DNA of 64,000 nucleotides from Nostoc sp. FACHB-152 (GCF_014697475.1 NZ_JACJRV010000016.1:53686-117685); one strand, 5' to 3'. Positions 26,232-35,747 are shown, counted from the stretch's first letter. Notes: generated by a model from the letters alone, not told the origin. Made by a program: numbers and translations.

Positions 26232-27134
26232 ATGACGCGATTCATCCATGACCAATTTTCCAAAGACTATCTAGAAGAACTACTAAAACCATACGGAACA
26301 GTTCAAGCACCAAGTCGCGTCGCTGCCGAAGTGCGAGAAATAGACGTATTATTTTCGCCAATTCCTACACAGGCAACAAATTTGGATACCTTGGGATTAT
26401 TAGGAAAAATGGCCACAAACTCCGCCATATTTGAACCATTTCGTAACCCAGCAACCAAAGACGAAATTACAGATTGTCTATTAAAACTATTAGAAGTTAA
26501 AAATGCGCTGCAAAGAGAAGCCAATCGCAACAAAACTACAATTTCAGATAGAGATATTCCCCAGTTATGGGTTTTGACACCCACCGCATCAGCAACAATA
26601 ATTTCCGGCTTTGGTGCAACGCTAAACTCAGATTGGGGAGAAGGCGTGTACTTTCTGCCTGAATATTTGCGAACAGCTATAGTTGTTATTCATCAGTTAC
26701 CCACTACTATAGAAACACTATGGCTGAGAATATTAGGACGAGGAAAAGTTCAACAACAGGCAATTGAGCAATTAACAGCACTACCAGCTAATCAGCCATT
26801 TGTGAGAGTAACGCTAGAATTGCTTTATAACTTGCAACAAAACTTGCGAATAAATCAGAATACAGAAGCAGACGATCAGGAGTTAGTGATGAGATTAGCA
26901 CCACTATATCAACAAGATAGAGAACAAGCTAGACAAGAAGGGTTAGAGCAAGGATTACAACAAGGAGAACAACAGCTAATTCTGCGCCAGTTAAATCGAC
27001 GACTGGGAGAAATAGATTCATATTTAATTGAGCAAGTAAAAAAATTGTCTATTGAACAGTTAGAAGTACTAGGGGAAGCACTGCTAGATTTTGCTACAGT
27101 CACAGATTTAGAAGTTTGGTTAAGTCAACAATAA
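26232..27134 (+). CDS. DUF4351-containing protein, Rpn/PD-(D/E)XK type
   Basis: A 300-residue protein of a family common in cyanobacteria. The start MTRFIHDQFSKDYLEELLKPYG with EVREIDVLFSP (about residues 34-44) belongs to a nuclease-fold domain related to Rpn and transposase-like PD-(D/E)XK proteins. A Gln/Glu-rich linker (EQARQEGLEQGLQQGEQQL) leads to the C-terminal DUF4351 helix bundle (LNRRLGEIDSYLIEQVKKL..LEVLGEALLDF). The nuclease activity is unproven here. It is isolated, with AT-rich flanks. Confidence 0.85.
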   Translation: MTRFIHDQFSKDYLEELLKPYGTVQAPSRVAAEVREIDVLFSPIPTQATNLDTLGLLGKMATNSAIFEPFRNPATKDEITDCLLKLLEVKNALQREANRNKTTISDRDIPQLWVLTPTASATIISGFGATLNSDWGEGVYFLPEYLRTAIVVIHQLPTTIETLWLRILGRGKVQQQAIEQLTALPANQPFVRVTLELLYNLQQNLRINQNTEADDQELVMRLAPLYQQDREQARQEGLEQGLQQGEQQLILRQLNRRLGEIDSYLIEQVKKLSIEQLEVLGEALLDFATVTDLEVWLSQQ

Positions 27135-27349
27135 GACGCAAAAAAACAGTAAATAGCTAAATTTGATGAATTTAATTCCTAGATGTACGATCGCCTCAAT
27201 AAAATAACTCACTATCCAATCAGCAATTTAAGATAAAATTTCCAAGCGATCGCCCAGGTTGAAAAATTCAAATACTTAGACACAATCTGCAACATCACCA
27301 ATGCTGCGTAAGTCTTATGATTAGCTCTAAGTATCTGGGAATCTGAGGA

Positions 27350-27877
27350 ATGTCAAATATTGTTAAACGCAAATCCCGTCAACTCAAACGCAAACCTTTT
27401 GGTTTTATATTAATCATTTTGGCTTGGAGTCTGGTGATGGGTTGGCTATTTGCTTGGGCCACCAGCGTCTACAGTGCAACCCCTACCTCAGAAGTCGGGA
27501 CAGTTGATGTAGTACCTGCTCAATATCAGCTAGGACAAGACTTATACATAGAAAATTGTGCGACTTGTCACATTGCCATTCCGCCAGCAGTTTTACCTAC
27601 CCAAACCTGGAAAAATCTTCTGGAAGACTCGCAGCACTATGGCGTTCAACTTAAGCCTTTAGTTGATCCACCCCGTATTCTTGTATGGCGGTATCTTTCT
27701 ACTTTCTCTCGCACTCACCTCAAAGACGAAGAAACACCCTATCGCGTCAATAAATCTCGTTTCTTCAACGCCTTACATCCTAAAGTCAAATTACAGCGTC
27801 CGGTGCAAATTGATAGCTGTGTTAGCTGTCATCCTAGCGCAGAGGAATTTAATTTTCGTCGCCTTGCTTCAGAATAA
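27350..27877 (+). CDS. Membrane-anchored diheme cytochrome c
   Basis: A 175-residue protein with one N-terminal membrane segment (residues 17-40, FGFILIILAWSLVMGWLFAW) after a basic stretch, which would leave the rest on the periplasmic or lumenal side. Two c-type heme sites are seen: CATCH (residues 70-74) and CVSCH (157-161). The spacing and size fit the dihaem cytochrome c (DHC) family. An AT-rich leader with GAGGA lies before ATG 27350. The electron partner is not evident from the neighbours. Confidence 0.88.
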   Translation: MSNIVKRKSRQLKRKPFGFILIILAWSLVMGWLFAWATSVYSATPTSEVGTVDVVPAQYQLGQDLYIENCATCHIAIPPAVLPTQTWKNLLEDSQHYGVQLKPLVDPPRILVWRYLSTFSRTHLKDEETPYRVNKSRFFNALHPKVKLQRPVQIDSCVSCHPSAEEFNFRRLASE

Positions 27878-28248
27878 GCATTTATGCAGTGAGCCGAAAA
27901 ATCAAGGGTTTGGGCAAGGATGTAGGGGTTCAAGGGAGAACGAAGGTACTTTCTCCCCTGCCCCTCTGCTCAACTCAACAGAACCGTATTGGGGCGATCG
28001 CTACTTGGCTTGGTCGGCGTTCTCTGCGCCAGATGGGGGCAAAATGATACTATTAATAGAGTTTCGATATTAAACGTAAAATAAAAGCAAATCTTTTAGT
28101 AGACTTACTTGAGCTACGTTTTCTCGTTTCTTGAGTCAATTCTCATTTCCTACTCATCTGCCAATAAAATGGCTGGATTAGGTTAAATTCTTATAATCAA
28201 TCCCAAAGCTTTAATTCCCATCCCCCTTGATTTAGTTCCATAACCGCC
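27878..28248. other. Intergenic region upstream of secA
   Basis: About 370 bases without a gene. GGGAGAACGAAGGTACTTTCTCCC near 27931-27954 can form a hairpin just after the cytochrome gene. The last 150 bases are AT-rich and should hold the secA promoter. Confidence 0.5.
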
Positions 28249-31044
28249 ATGTTAAAACTCTTGTTGGGCGATCCCAACGCTCGGAAGCTAAAAAAATACC
28301 AACCTTACATCACGGAAATTAACCTCTTAGAGGAAGACATTAAAGCTCTTTCTGATGAGGATTTAAAAGGTAAAACTGGAGAGTTCAAACAGCGTCTTGC
28401 TAAAGGCGAAAGCCTAGATGACATTCTGCCAGAAGCCTTTGCCGTGGTCAGAGAAGCAGGAAGGCGAGTCTTAGGTTTGCGCCACTTTGATGTCCAGCTG
28501 TTAGGCGGTATCATCCTGCACAGTGGACAAATTGCGGAAATGAAAACTGGGGAAGGTAAAACCCTGGTAGCAACTTTGCCAAGTTATTTAAATGCTCTCA
28601 CAGGTAAAGGTGTTCACGTCGTTACTGTCAACGATTACTTAGCTCGCCGGGACGCGGAGTGGATGGGACAGGTGCATCGCTTCTTAGGGCTGAGTGTGGG
28701 ACTAATTCAGGCGAGCATGACTCCCAGTGAACGCCAAAAGAATTACGAATGTGACATCACCTACGTTACTAATAGTGAAGTAGGCTTTGACTACCTGCGC
28801 GACAACATGGCTACGTCAATGGCTGATGTAGTGCAACGCACGTTTAATTATTGTGTCATCGACGAAGTAGATTCGATTTTAATTGATGAAGCGCGGACAC
28901 CACTGATTATTTCCGGTCAAGTAGAAAGACCTACAGAAAAATATCTCCAAGCTGCGGAAATCGCCCTCACCTTGAAAAAAGATGAGCATTACGATGTAGA
29001 TGAAAAAGCTCGTAACGTTTTATTGACAGATGAAGGTTTTGCCGAAGCAGAAGAGCTTTTAGGTGTTACAGATTTATTCGACCCAGAAGATCCTTGGGCG
29101 CACTTTGTATTTAATGCGATTAAAGCTAAAGAACTGTTCTTGAAGGATGTTAACTATATCGTCCGTAATGGCGAGGTAGTAATCGTAGATGAATTTACTG
29201 GGCGGGTGCTACCGGGGCGGCGGTGGAGTGATGGTCTACACCAAGCCATTGAAGCCAAAGAACACGTAGAAATTCAACCGGAAACCCAAACTCTAGCAAC
29301 AATTACTTACCAAAACTTGTTCTTGCTGTATCCCAAACTCGGCGGAATGACAGGAACGGCAAAGACAGAAGAAGCTGAGTTTGAAAAAATTTACAAACTA
29401 GAAGTAAGTGTAATTCCTACCAACAGAATCAGAAGACGACAAGATTTGTCGGATATGGTTTTCAAAACAGAAGCGGGTAAATGGATCGCGATCGCCAGAG
29501 AATGTGCCGAAATGCACGAACTCGGCAGACCTGTGTTAGTAGGAACCACTAGTGTCGAAAAATCAGAATATCTCAGCCAACTGCTGAAACAAGCAGGCAT
29601 TCCCCATGAGTTGTTAAACGCTCGACCAGAAAACGTCGAACGGGAAGCAGAAATTGTGGCTCAGGCAGGTCGCCGAGGTGCTGTAACTATCGCTACTAAC
29701 ATGGCTGGTAGAGGTACAGACATCATCCTGGGTGGTAACTCCGAATACATGGCGCGTCTGAAGTTGCGTGAATATTTCATGCCGCGCATCGTCCAACCAG
29801 AAGACGAAGATGTGTTTGGTGTGCAAAGGGCAAGCGGTAGTATGCCTACAGGACATGGTGGCGGCCAAGGTTTTACACCTGGGAAAAAAGTGAAAACTTG
29901 GAAAGCTTCGCCAGAAATTTTCCCCACCCAACTGTCAAAAGAAACAGAAAAACTGTTAAAAGAAGCAGTAGAATTTGCAGTGCGGGAATACGGAGAGCGC
30001 AGTTTACCAGAACTAGAAGCCGAAGATAAGGTTGCGGTAGCTGCGGAAAAAGCCCCCACCACAGACCCGGTAATTCAGAGATTGCGGGAAGCTTACAATC
30101 GTGTCAAGCACGAATATGAAGAATTCACCAGCAACGAACATAATAACGTTGTCGAAATCGGTGGTTTGCACGTAATTGGTACAGAACGCCACGAATCACG
30201 GCGGATTGATAACCAGTTGCGGGGACGCGCCGGCAGACAAGGCGACCCTGGTTCGACAAGATTCTTCCTCAGCTTAGAAGATAACTTGCTGCGGATCTTT
30301 GGTGGCGATCGCGTCGCTGGGTTAATGAATGCCTTCCAAGTCGAAGAAGATATGCCCATCGAGTCGGGAATGCTTACCCGCAGCTTAGAAGGCGCACAGA
30401 AAAAAGTCGAAACCTACTACTACGACATCCGGAAACAGGTGTTTGAGTACGACGAGGTAATGAACAACCAACGTCGCGCCATCTACGCCGAACGTCGTCG
30501 GGTGTTAGAAGGTCAAGACTTGAAAGAACAAGTAATCAAATACGCAGAAAAAACGATGGACGACATCGTTGACTATTACATCAACCCAGATTTACCCTCA
30601 GAAGAATGGGATTTAGAAAAGCTGGTTGATAAAGTCAAAGAATTTGTCTACTTGCTATCAGATATGCAGGCAAGTCAGCTAGAGGATATGTCTGTCACCG
30701 AGATTAAGGCATTCCTACACGAGCAGGTGAGAATTGCCTACGACCTAAAAGAAGCACAAATTGACCAAGTTCAACCCGGACTGATGCGCCAAGCGGAACG
30801 CTTCTTCATATTGCAGCGCATTGATACCCTGTGGCGAGAACACCTGCAACAGATGGATGCTTTGCGTGAGTCTGTAGGCTTGCGTGGTTATGGTCAAAAA
30901 GACCCGTTGATTGAATACAAGAGTGAAGGTTACGAACTCTTCTTGGATATGATGGTCAACATCCGCCGAGATGTAGTTTACTCCTTGTTCATGTTCCAGC
31001 CACAGCCGCAGCCAGTGGTGCAAACCTCATCTGAGATGGTGTAA
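28249..31044 (+). CDS. secA: Preprotein translocase ATPase SecA
   Basis: A 931-residue protein of the normal cyanobacterial SecA length. Walker A is [17 protein letters not shown] (about residues 98-114), Walker B/DEAD is [18 protein letters not shown] (about 205-222), and motif VI is [20 protein letters not shown] (about 660-679). [14 protein letters not shown] lies before it. [18 protein letters not shown] and HEQVRIAYD.. (helical scaffold) complete it. The E. coli-type C-terminal zinc tail is absent, as usual in cyanobacteria. SecA drives protein export through SecYEG at plasma and thylakoid membranes. An insert near residues 515-565 ([20 protein letters not shown]) is low-complexity. Start ATG 28249. 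Confidence 0.97.
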   Translation: MLKLLLGDPNARKLKKYQPYITEINLLEEDIKALSDEDLKGKTGEFKQRLAKGESLDDILPEAFAVVREAGRRVLGLRHFDVQLLGGIILHSGQIAEMKTGEGKTLVATLPSYLNALTGKGVHVVTVNDYLARRDAEWMGQVHRFLGLSVGLIQASMTPSERQKNYECDITYVTNSEVGFDYLRDNMATSMADVVQRTFNYCVIDEVDSILIDEARTPLIISGQVERPTEKYLQAAEIALTLKKDEHYDVDEKARNVLLTDEGFAEAEELLGVTDLFDPEDPWAHFVFNAIKAKELFLKDVNYIVRNGEVVIVDEFTGRVLPGRRWSDGLHQAIEAKEHVEIQPETQTLATITYQNLFLLYPKLGGMTGTAKTEEAEFEKIYKLEVSVIPTNRIRRRQDLSDMVFKTEAGKWIAIARECAEMHELGRPVLVGTTSVEKSEYLSQLLKQAGIPHELLNARPENVEREAEIVAQAGRRGAVTIATNMAGRGTDIILGGNSEYMARLKLREYFMPRIVQPEDEDVFGVQRASGSMPTGHGGGQGFTPGKKVKTWKASPEIFPTQLSKETEKLLKEAVEFAVREYGERSLPELEAEDKVAVAAEKAPTTDPVIQRLREAYNRVKHEYEEFTSNEHNNVVEIGGLHVIGTERHESRRIDNQLRGRAGRQGDPGSTRFFLSLEDNLLRIFGGDRVAGLMNAFQVEEDMPIESGMLTRSLEGAQKKVETYYYDIRKQVFEYDEVMNNQRRAIYAERRRVLEGQDLKEQVIKYAEKTMDDIVDYYINPDLPSEEWDLEKLVDKVKEFVYLLSDMQASQLEDMSVTEIKAFLHEQVRIAYDLKEAQIDQVQPGLMRQAERFFILQRIDTLWREHLQQMDALRESVGLRGYGQKDPLIEYKSEGYELFLDMMVNIRRDVVYSLFMFQPQPQPVVQTSSEMV

Positions 31045-31058
31045 ATAATTAAATATCT

Positions 31059-31167
31059 CACGCAGAGGAGGCAGCGCGTTGCGGGGGTTCCCACGCCACT
31101 TGCTTCAAGTCGGCAAAGCCGCCCAACGCAGTGGCTCCCCGTTATAGCGACTGCCGTCACGCAGAGG
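31059..31167 (-). repeat. Dispersed repeat family C copy flanked by a 10-bp direct repeat
   Basis: CACGCAGAGG occurs at 31059-31068 and 31158-31167 around a GC-rich element with GGGTTCCCACGCCACTTGC and TTCAAGTCGGCAAAGCCG. The reverse complement aligns with the copy at 37501-37580, and a shorter copy lies at about 20531-20640. The element sits 3' of secA. Confidence 0.75.
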
Positions 31168-31221
31168 CGCAGAGAATTTTATGAGTGCCTTTGCGTCTTT
31201 TGTTAATGGCGATCGCCCTAT

Positions 31222-32145
31222 TTATTGCAGCTTAGATTTGTGATCAAAATCTAGTAGCTGCATTTTAATAAGTAGGTAATAGAATACTGTAAACATGGCT
31301 GCGGAAAAGATTTGCCCTCCTAAACCGTCATGCCAAAAATTAAATGTTTCTTCATCCCAATAAGCTACAGAGATTGTCAATAGTGCAATGCGCGCCGTGT
31401 TGAAAGTACAAGCTAGAATGCATCCTAAAAAACTGATTTTTAATATCTGAAAGCCCTTGAGTCTGTAAGCAATGCCTATTAACAGACTAGTTATAACCAT
31501 CAAAACTATCAACTCAAATCCGTTACAACCCCATCCTATTTCCACACTACCTGTGGGTAATTTCACCAATGTTCCATCTACACTGCTTGGATAACCGATG
31601 ACCTGAAGTACTAAATTAGCACTCCAAGCTTGGATGTAATCCATTGTTCTTTCAGGAGTCAAGGCTTCCCATATATATGCTGGTAAAAAGAAAATACCAG
31701 GATAGATACTTAAAACCATCAAGACAATTAGACGTAAATAGTATTTAAAGAACTTCAGCCCCCAAGTGCTAAAGAAAATACCTACTAAAATTACTAACCA
31801 AACTAATGCTTGAGACCAACCTTTGTTAAGACTGAAAGGGAAAAGACCAACTCCAAATAAAATCAAACTATGGCCAAGCCTTCGTTGCATAGTTGCAGGA
31901 TTTAAGTTTGCCAGTTGATTTTTCTGCTGCCATAACTCTTGTAATCCCAAATAAGCCGCAGTAACTGTTAACAATGGAAATGAACTACCACTAATTAAGA
32001 ACTGTATTAAAGTCTTTAACCAAAAAATTAAGTAATAGTAGGCACCTACAAGCAAACCAGCAAAAACAATTTGATTGTGTTTTTTGGCTAAATATATTTG
32101 CACGATTTTTTTGATTGTACAACCATAATTTTTAGATTTATTCAA
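31222..32145 (-). CDS. crtA: Cyanoexosortase (exosortase/archaeosortase family)
   Basis: A 307-residue membrane protein with about eight hydrophobic segments. The catalytic triad of the family is visible: Cys in VEIGWGCNGFELIVLM (about residue 203), Arg in FNTARIALLTISVAYW (about 251) and His in FNFWHDGLGGQIF (about 272). This fits the cyanoexosortase A group, thought to cleave C-terminal PEP-CTERM-like anchors of exported proteins. The gene 162 bases upstream on the same strand encodes a small exported protein with a PTPA/PEP-CTERM-like tail. Start ATG 32145 is followed by a basic, partly hydrophilic stretch. Confidence 0.88.
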   Translation of the reverse strand: MNKSKNYGCTIKKIVQIYLAKKHNQIVFAGLLVGAYYYLIFWLKTLIQFLISGSSFPLLTVTAAYLGLQELWQQKNQLANLNPATMQRRLGHSLILFGVGLFPFSLNKGWSQALVWLVILVGIFFSTWGLKFFKYYLRLIVLMVLSIYPGIFFLPAYIWEALTPERTMDYIQAWSANLVLQVIGYPSSVDGTLVKLPTGSVEIGWGCNGFELIVLMVITSLLIGIAYRLKGFQILKISFLGCILACTFNTARIALLTISVAYWDEETFNFWHDGLGGQIFSAAMFTVFYYLLIKMQLLDFDHKSKLQ

Positions 32146-32307
32146 ATGAATTAAAATCTCCTCCTGATAAAAAAATTAGCAAATACTTTAAAATCAGTAC
32201 TTGCTTAAGATGAGTTATCTAAATGTTTATGAATAATGTAAATATATGACAGCGAGAACGTAATATGTGTTTCACTTCTGACCTTCGAGCAGTAATGAAA
32301 TAATTTT

Positions 32308-32667
32308 TTACATATCCACTTGCTTCTTATCTTGGCGATGTTTTCTGATTAAGCCTGCACCAAAAGCCACTAATCCTGGTATTAAGACAGGCACAGGAAC
32401 TTCTTTATGTTTATATCCTTGTTTTGTTGTAGTTATTAGTTTTGAGTTATTTGATCTACTTAAAGAATTTGAATTTCTAATCCACATAGGTAAGGGGATA
32501 AATCCCAAAACCCATTTAATTTCTAAAGACGTTGAGGTTTTGGAATTCACCTGTTTGGTTTGAGTTGGTCTGTGTTGTGCCTGTGCATAATCTTGGGGAA
32601 AAAATATCATACTAGTAGCAATAGATGTAGTGACCGCTATGCTTGCACATACGGTTTTAAATTTCAT
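32308..32667 (-). CDS. Small exported protein with PEP/PTPA-CTERM-like tail, putative exosortase substrate
   Basis: A 119-residue protein. The start has a signal peptide (KFKTVCASIAVTTSIATSMIFF..AQAQ) with a likely cut after AQA. The middle is polar, Ser/Thr/Lys-rich. The C-terminus has the tripartite sorting pattern: a Pro-containing motif and hydrophobic run VPVPVLIPGLVAFGAGLI, then a basic end RKHRQDKK. The P-x-P-x-L-x-P-G-L form resembles the PTPA-CTERM variant in cyanobacteria. It lies upstream of the cyanoexosortase on the same strand, so it is a candidate substrate. No enzymatic domain is seen. Confidence 0.75.
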   Translation of the reverse strand: MKFKTVCASIAVTTSIATSMIFFPQDYAQAQHRPTQTKQVNSKTSTSLEIKWVLGFIPLPMWIRNSNSLSRSNNSKLITTTKQGYKHKEVPVPVLIPGLVAFGAGLIRKHRQDKKQVDM

Positions 32668-32844
32668 AAATGATTCTCCTGATAAACTTTTATTAGACTA
32701 AATATTTGACTTGTTGAGTGAAAATATTCTCTGAAAAATGATTAATTTTTCATCTATCTAAAGATTGATTATATACAGTATATTACTAATTTTTTGGATA
32801 TATTTTTGTTTGACTTAACAAAAACTTTGAATAATGATTTAATT

Positions 32845-32874
32845 AACTGCTAAATAACAGCATATTTAGCAGTT
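32845..32874. terminator. Perfect 12-bp stem hairpin 3' of the EgtC-like gene
   Basis: AACTGCTAAATA and TATTTAGCAGTT pair exactly over 12 bases around a 6-base loop. It lies about 60 bases past the stop of the EgtC-like gene, in AT-rich DNA, and may end its leftward transcript. A T-run does not follow directly, so terminator function is uncertain. Confidence 0.5.
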
Positions 32875-32932
32875 ATTCACAAATATTGTGCAAACTTTAT
32901 TTTATGAGCGATCGCACTAGTAGCTCATAAAA

Positions 32933-33730
32933 TTAAGCCAAGTTTTCTAAATGGCTAACAATTGGAACTAATGAATCTGCTTGTACAAATAGAGAACTTT
33001 GCTCAGGAAAAGCTATCCAATTTTGGTTGAATAAAGGTTCAGAAGCCACAATAACTTGGTTTGATTGGTTCACAGGATTGGAATACCAATAAAGAGTAGG
33101 TGCTGGCATATCATAGGCATAACGAACTGCTGCAACTGCTTGACCATCACTAACAATTATGTTGGCACTAAAGCTGGTGTCGTATTTTTGAGCCAAGTCA
33201 GTCAATCGTTGTAGCGTAGCACGTAGGGCTGACAAAAGTGTGTTATCCGGAGACGACTGCCAAATTTCTACTAACAAGGCGAAGATATGTTCCGAGTCTG
33301 TCATACCTTTAATCAGATGGTATGTCGAATCAGAAAGGCTATCACGTATAGGCCTGTAGAGTGTTTGTTTAAAGTTAGATATCTCGCCATTATGGACAAA
33401 CAACAGCTTTCCACTGCGGAATGGTTGGCAGTTACTAATATCAAGCGACTCGCCTATCCCTGTTAGTCGGGCATAACCTACAGTACAAGCAGATTGTACG
33501 TATTGACTCAACTCTTCTAGATTCGGATCATTCCATAGTGGGATAGTATTGCGGTAAATAAATGGTTTACCTGTTTCATCGTACCAACCTACACCAACTC
33601 CATCTGCACATATTGCTCCAGACTTTAATTCCAAAGCGTTAAAACTTTGATTGTAAAGAGAATGCTCTTGTTGATATAACAACTCATCTAATCTGATGCT
33701 GTTACCAAGATAGCCAATTAATCTACACAT
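32933..33730 (-). CDS. EgtC-like class II glutamine amidotransferase
   Basis: A 265-residue Ntn-hydrolase. After removal of Met, Cys2 (MCRLIGYLG) would be the nucleophile, a hallmark of class II amidotransferases. GDGVGVGWY-like GVGVGWYDETGKP, NCQPFRSGKLLFVHNGEISNF (about residues 100-120) and MTDSEHIFALLVE (about 140) match the EgtC/YafJ-type family. EgtC hydrolyses gamma-glutamyl hercynyl-cysteine sulfoxide in ergothioneine synthesis. No egtB or egtD gene is next to it, so the specific role is tentative. Start ATG 33730. Confidence 0.82.
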   Translation of the reverse strand: MCRLIGYLGNSIRLDELLYQQEHSLYNQSFNALELKSGAICADGVGVGWYDETGKPFIYRNTIPLWNDPNLEELSQYVQSACTVGYARLTGIGESLDISNCQPFRSGKLLFVHNGEISNFKQTLYRPIRDSLSDSTYHLIKGMTDSEHIFALLVEIWQSSPDNTLLSALRATLQRLTDLAQKYDTSFSANIIVSDGQAVAAVRYAYDMPAPTLYWYSNPVNQSNQVIVASEPLFNQNWIAFPEQSSLFVQADSLVPIVSHLENLA

Positions 33731-33840
33731 ACAAAATTGAGCTAATCTAAAATTTCTAATTTTTAGCTACAAATTTCCATAAAAATCGAATTTTGGAGCC
33801 TAACTTATTATAAGTTAACACTATTTTATAAGCTTAAGTT

Positions 33841-34012
33841 ATGACTAAAGTCATGGTTATATTTGTGACTTTAGCCGGAAGTTTTTTATAAAAAACAGCT
33901 TTACTAATATAGTAGTAAGCAATTAAAACAGCTAAAAGCTAGTGCTACTAAATATGGGAGTTTAGTAGGTAATTAGTAATCTAGGGAAAGCCACGGTTTT
34001 CCCTATTTTTAT
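33841..34012 (+). ncRNA. Candidate small RNA ending in an intrinsic terminator
   Basis: On the plus strand TAGGGAAA (33982-33989) and TTTCCCTA (33998-34005) form an 8-bp stem followed at once by TTTTT (34006-34010), a clear intrinsic terminator. Upstream, CTAAAGTCA (33845-33853) pairs with TGACTTTAG (33866-33874). No protein gene on the plus strand ends here, so the terminator must serve a short RNA of unknown start. It could instead be an attenuated leader of the RpaB-like gene, which begins 522 bases downstream. Confidence 0.5.
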
Positions 34013-34533
34013 ATCCATTTTAGGACTTACGCACGGAAGCTTAAAATTTAGAGTATCCATAGGCCCATCCCCGCGGGCAAATAAAAAGGCAGCAATCTCT
34101 CCAGCCAAGTAACTTGCTACAACTAGCTTAATCAGTACAAAAACAAGGCTGCCACTGTTTAAAGAGTTTTGGTAGTCTAAGTAAAATCCTAATTATCAGT
34201 AAACTAAATCGTGAAAATAAGCATTCAAAAGTTCGGTTTTCTACACTGACAAACGCGCACATTTAATTTTAAATAACATACACACCATTACTCGTTTTTT
34301 GTGTGAAAATCTAAGTTTAGTCAGTTATTGGCGAATTAACATCTACCTATTACTAGTAATTGAGTATAATATAAAAAGACAGTATAAAAATCATCCTAAA
34401 AGGATGAATCCTCAAAAGTTAGTAGATAACCCTAATCCTAATAATCACATCTTCAAAATTAGGATAAAAATATAGGTTTTCTTGGCTTTGAGAGCGATAG
34501 TAGTAGGTAAAAAGTTTTCGTCATAAAGGAACG
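34013..34533. other. Long leader of the RpaB-like gene
   Basis: About 520 bases without a convincing gene. TAGGACTTACGCAC near 34021-34034 looks like a common cyanobacterial intergenic repeat. GGCAGC at 34089 and GCTGCC at 34149 could pair over a distance. The remainder is AT-rich and should contain the promoter. Confidence 0.45.
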
Positions 34534-35271
34534 TTGACTAAGTTGGAAACTAATAAAGAAAAAATATTAGTGGTAGATGACGAAGCTAGTATTCGTCGGA
34601 TATTAAAAACCCGCCTATCGATGATTGGCTATGATGTAGTCTCAGCCAGTAACGGAGAAGAGGCTTTAGAAATTTTTCGCTCTTGTGATCCTGACTTAGT
34701 AGTGTTAGACGTAATGATGCCAAGGTTGGATGGCTACGAAGTATGTCAAGAGTTACGTAAGCAATCAGATGTCCCAATTATTATGCTAACAGCCTTGGGC
34801 GATATATCAGATCGCATCACTGGGCTGGAAATGGGTGCTGATGACTATATGGTGAAACCATTCTCGCCCAGAGAACTAGAATCTCGAATTGCCAGAGTGC
34901 TACAACGGCTAAAAAAAACTAGAACAAATACGGTTTCTATTCCTGGAGTAATGCATATTGGCAAAATTATCATTGATACGAACAAGCGACAAGTCTATAA
35001 AGATAATGAGCGCATTCGGTTGACTGGTGTAGAATTTAGCTTGCTAGAGTGGTTAGTTAACCATGCTGGAGAAGTTTTTTCTCGGAGTGAAATTTTGCAG
35101 CAAGTGTGGGGTTATACCTCAGAAGACCATGTAGATACCCGTGTGGTAGATGTGCATATCTATCGCTTACGAAGCAAGTTAGAAGACGACCCCAACAACC
35201 CAAAATTACTTGTGACAGCAAGAGGTTGTGGCTACCTTTTTCAACCAAGTATTTTACCCAAGGAAAAGTAA
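34534..35271 (+). CDS. RpaB-like OmpR-family response regulator
   Basis: A 245-residue two-domain regulator. The receiver (residues 10-125) has ILVVDDEASIRR, the phospho-acceptor Asp in LVVLDVMMPRLDGYEV, IIMLTALGD (Thr switch) and ADDYMVKPFSPREL (Lys). The winged helix (residues 145-240) has RIRLTGVEFSLLEWLVNHAGEVFSRSEIL and VDTRVVDVHIYRLRSKLEDDP. The receiver is RpaB-like. In cyanobacteria RpaB binds HLR1 sites and controls high-light and photosystem genes. Several residues differ from the very conserved RpaB (for example WLVNHAG, ARGCGYLFQ), so it may be a paralogue. The start is TTG 34534, preceded by AAAGGA at 34525. Confidence 0.85.
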   Translation: MTKLETNKEKILVVDDEASIRRILKTRLSMIGYDVVSASNGEEALEIFRSCDPDLVVLDVMMPRLDGYEVCQELRKQSDVPIIMLTALGDISDRITGLEMGADDYMVKPFSPRELESRIARVLQRLKKTRTNTVSIPGVMHIGKIIIDTNKRQVYKDNERIRLTGVEFSLLEWLVNHAGEVFSRSEILQQVWGYTSEDHVDTRVVDVHIYRLRSKLEDDPNNPKLLVTARGCGYLFQPSILPKEK

Positions 35272-35513
35272 GTTATAAAAGCTTTGGTAATTTTATAATG
35301 TTAAAGACTTCATTATACCTTACTAAATAAATATAGTGTTAAATAATTCCTTAGATATAGCTCATGCTGGCTACAAATCATCATTTCTCAATCCTAATCT
35401 TCCTATAGACTTTGAATAATATAAGCTTTTAAGCAGAGGTTAGCATTTAAAGCATCTGATAAATTAAAACTATAGAATTTTTGATTAAGGCTTTCCTGAA
35501 AAAGGAGGTTTAT

Positions 35514-35585
35514 ATGTTACCTGCTGTAATTTTTTTTGCTAGTTACGCTTTGATATCTACATTGTTTATTTCTAATATTGAATAG
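35514..35585 (+). CDS. Possible 23-residue membrane peptide
   Basis: A very short open frame, MLPAVIFFASY..NIE, almost wholly hydrophobic. It begins at an ATG preceded by AAAGGAGG (35501-35508), the strongest Shine-Dalgarno seen in this window, at 5-base spacing. It lies 242 bases after the RpaB-like gene and 133 bases before a terminator on the same strand. Length and composition resemble single-helix subunits of photosynthetic complexes, but it matches none that I know (PetL, PetN, PsaM, Psb30). Expression is unproven. Confidence 0.5.
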   Translation: MLPAVIFFASYALISTLFISNIE

Positions 35586-35718
35586 TTGTCCAATACATTT
35601 CCAAAATTTTACATATTATCAGGAGTTACTTATCGATAAGTAGATCAACAATAGTAAGTTCTTCCATCTCAACTGCTCAAGTTTTCTAATCGTCATTCTA
35701 TCCTTCTCTTTCTTTCCT

Positions 35719-35747
35719 ACCCTAGTTGGTTTAGCTGGGGTTTTTTC
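35719..35747 (+). terminator. Probable intrinsic terminator
   Basis: ACCCTAG (35719-35725) pairs imperfectly with CTGGGGT (35735-35741), followed by a T6 run. On the plus strand it would end a transcript covering the RpaB-like gene and the 23-codon frame. Confidence 0.6.

Noticed and set aside
30978..31160. Open frame on the minus strand through the region after secA
   Set aside because: It lies in repeat family C. The copy at 37501-37580 gives a similar peptide in a similar frame, so it reflects the repeat, not a gene.
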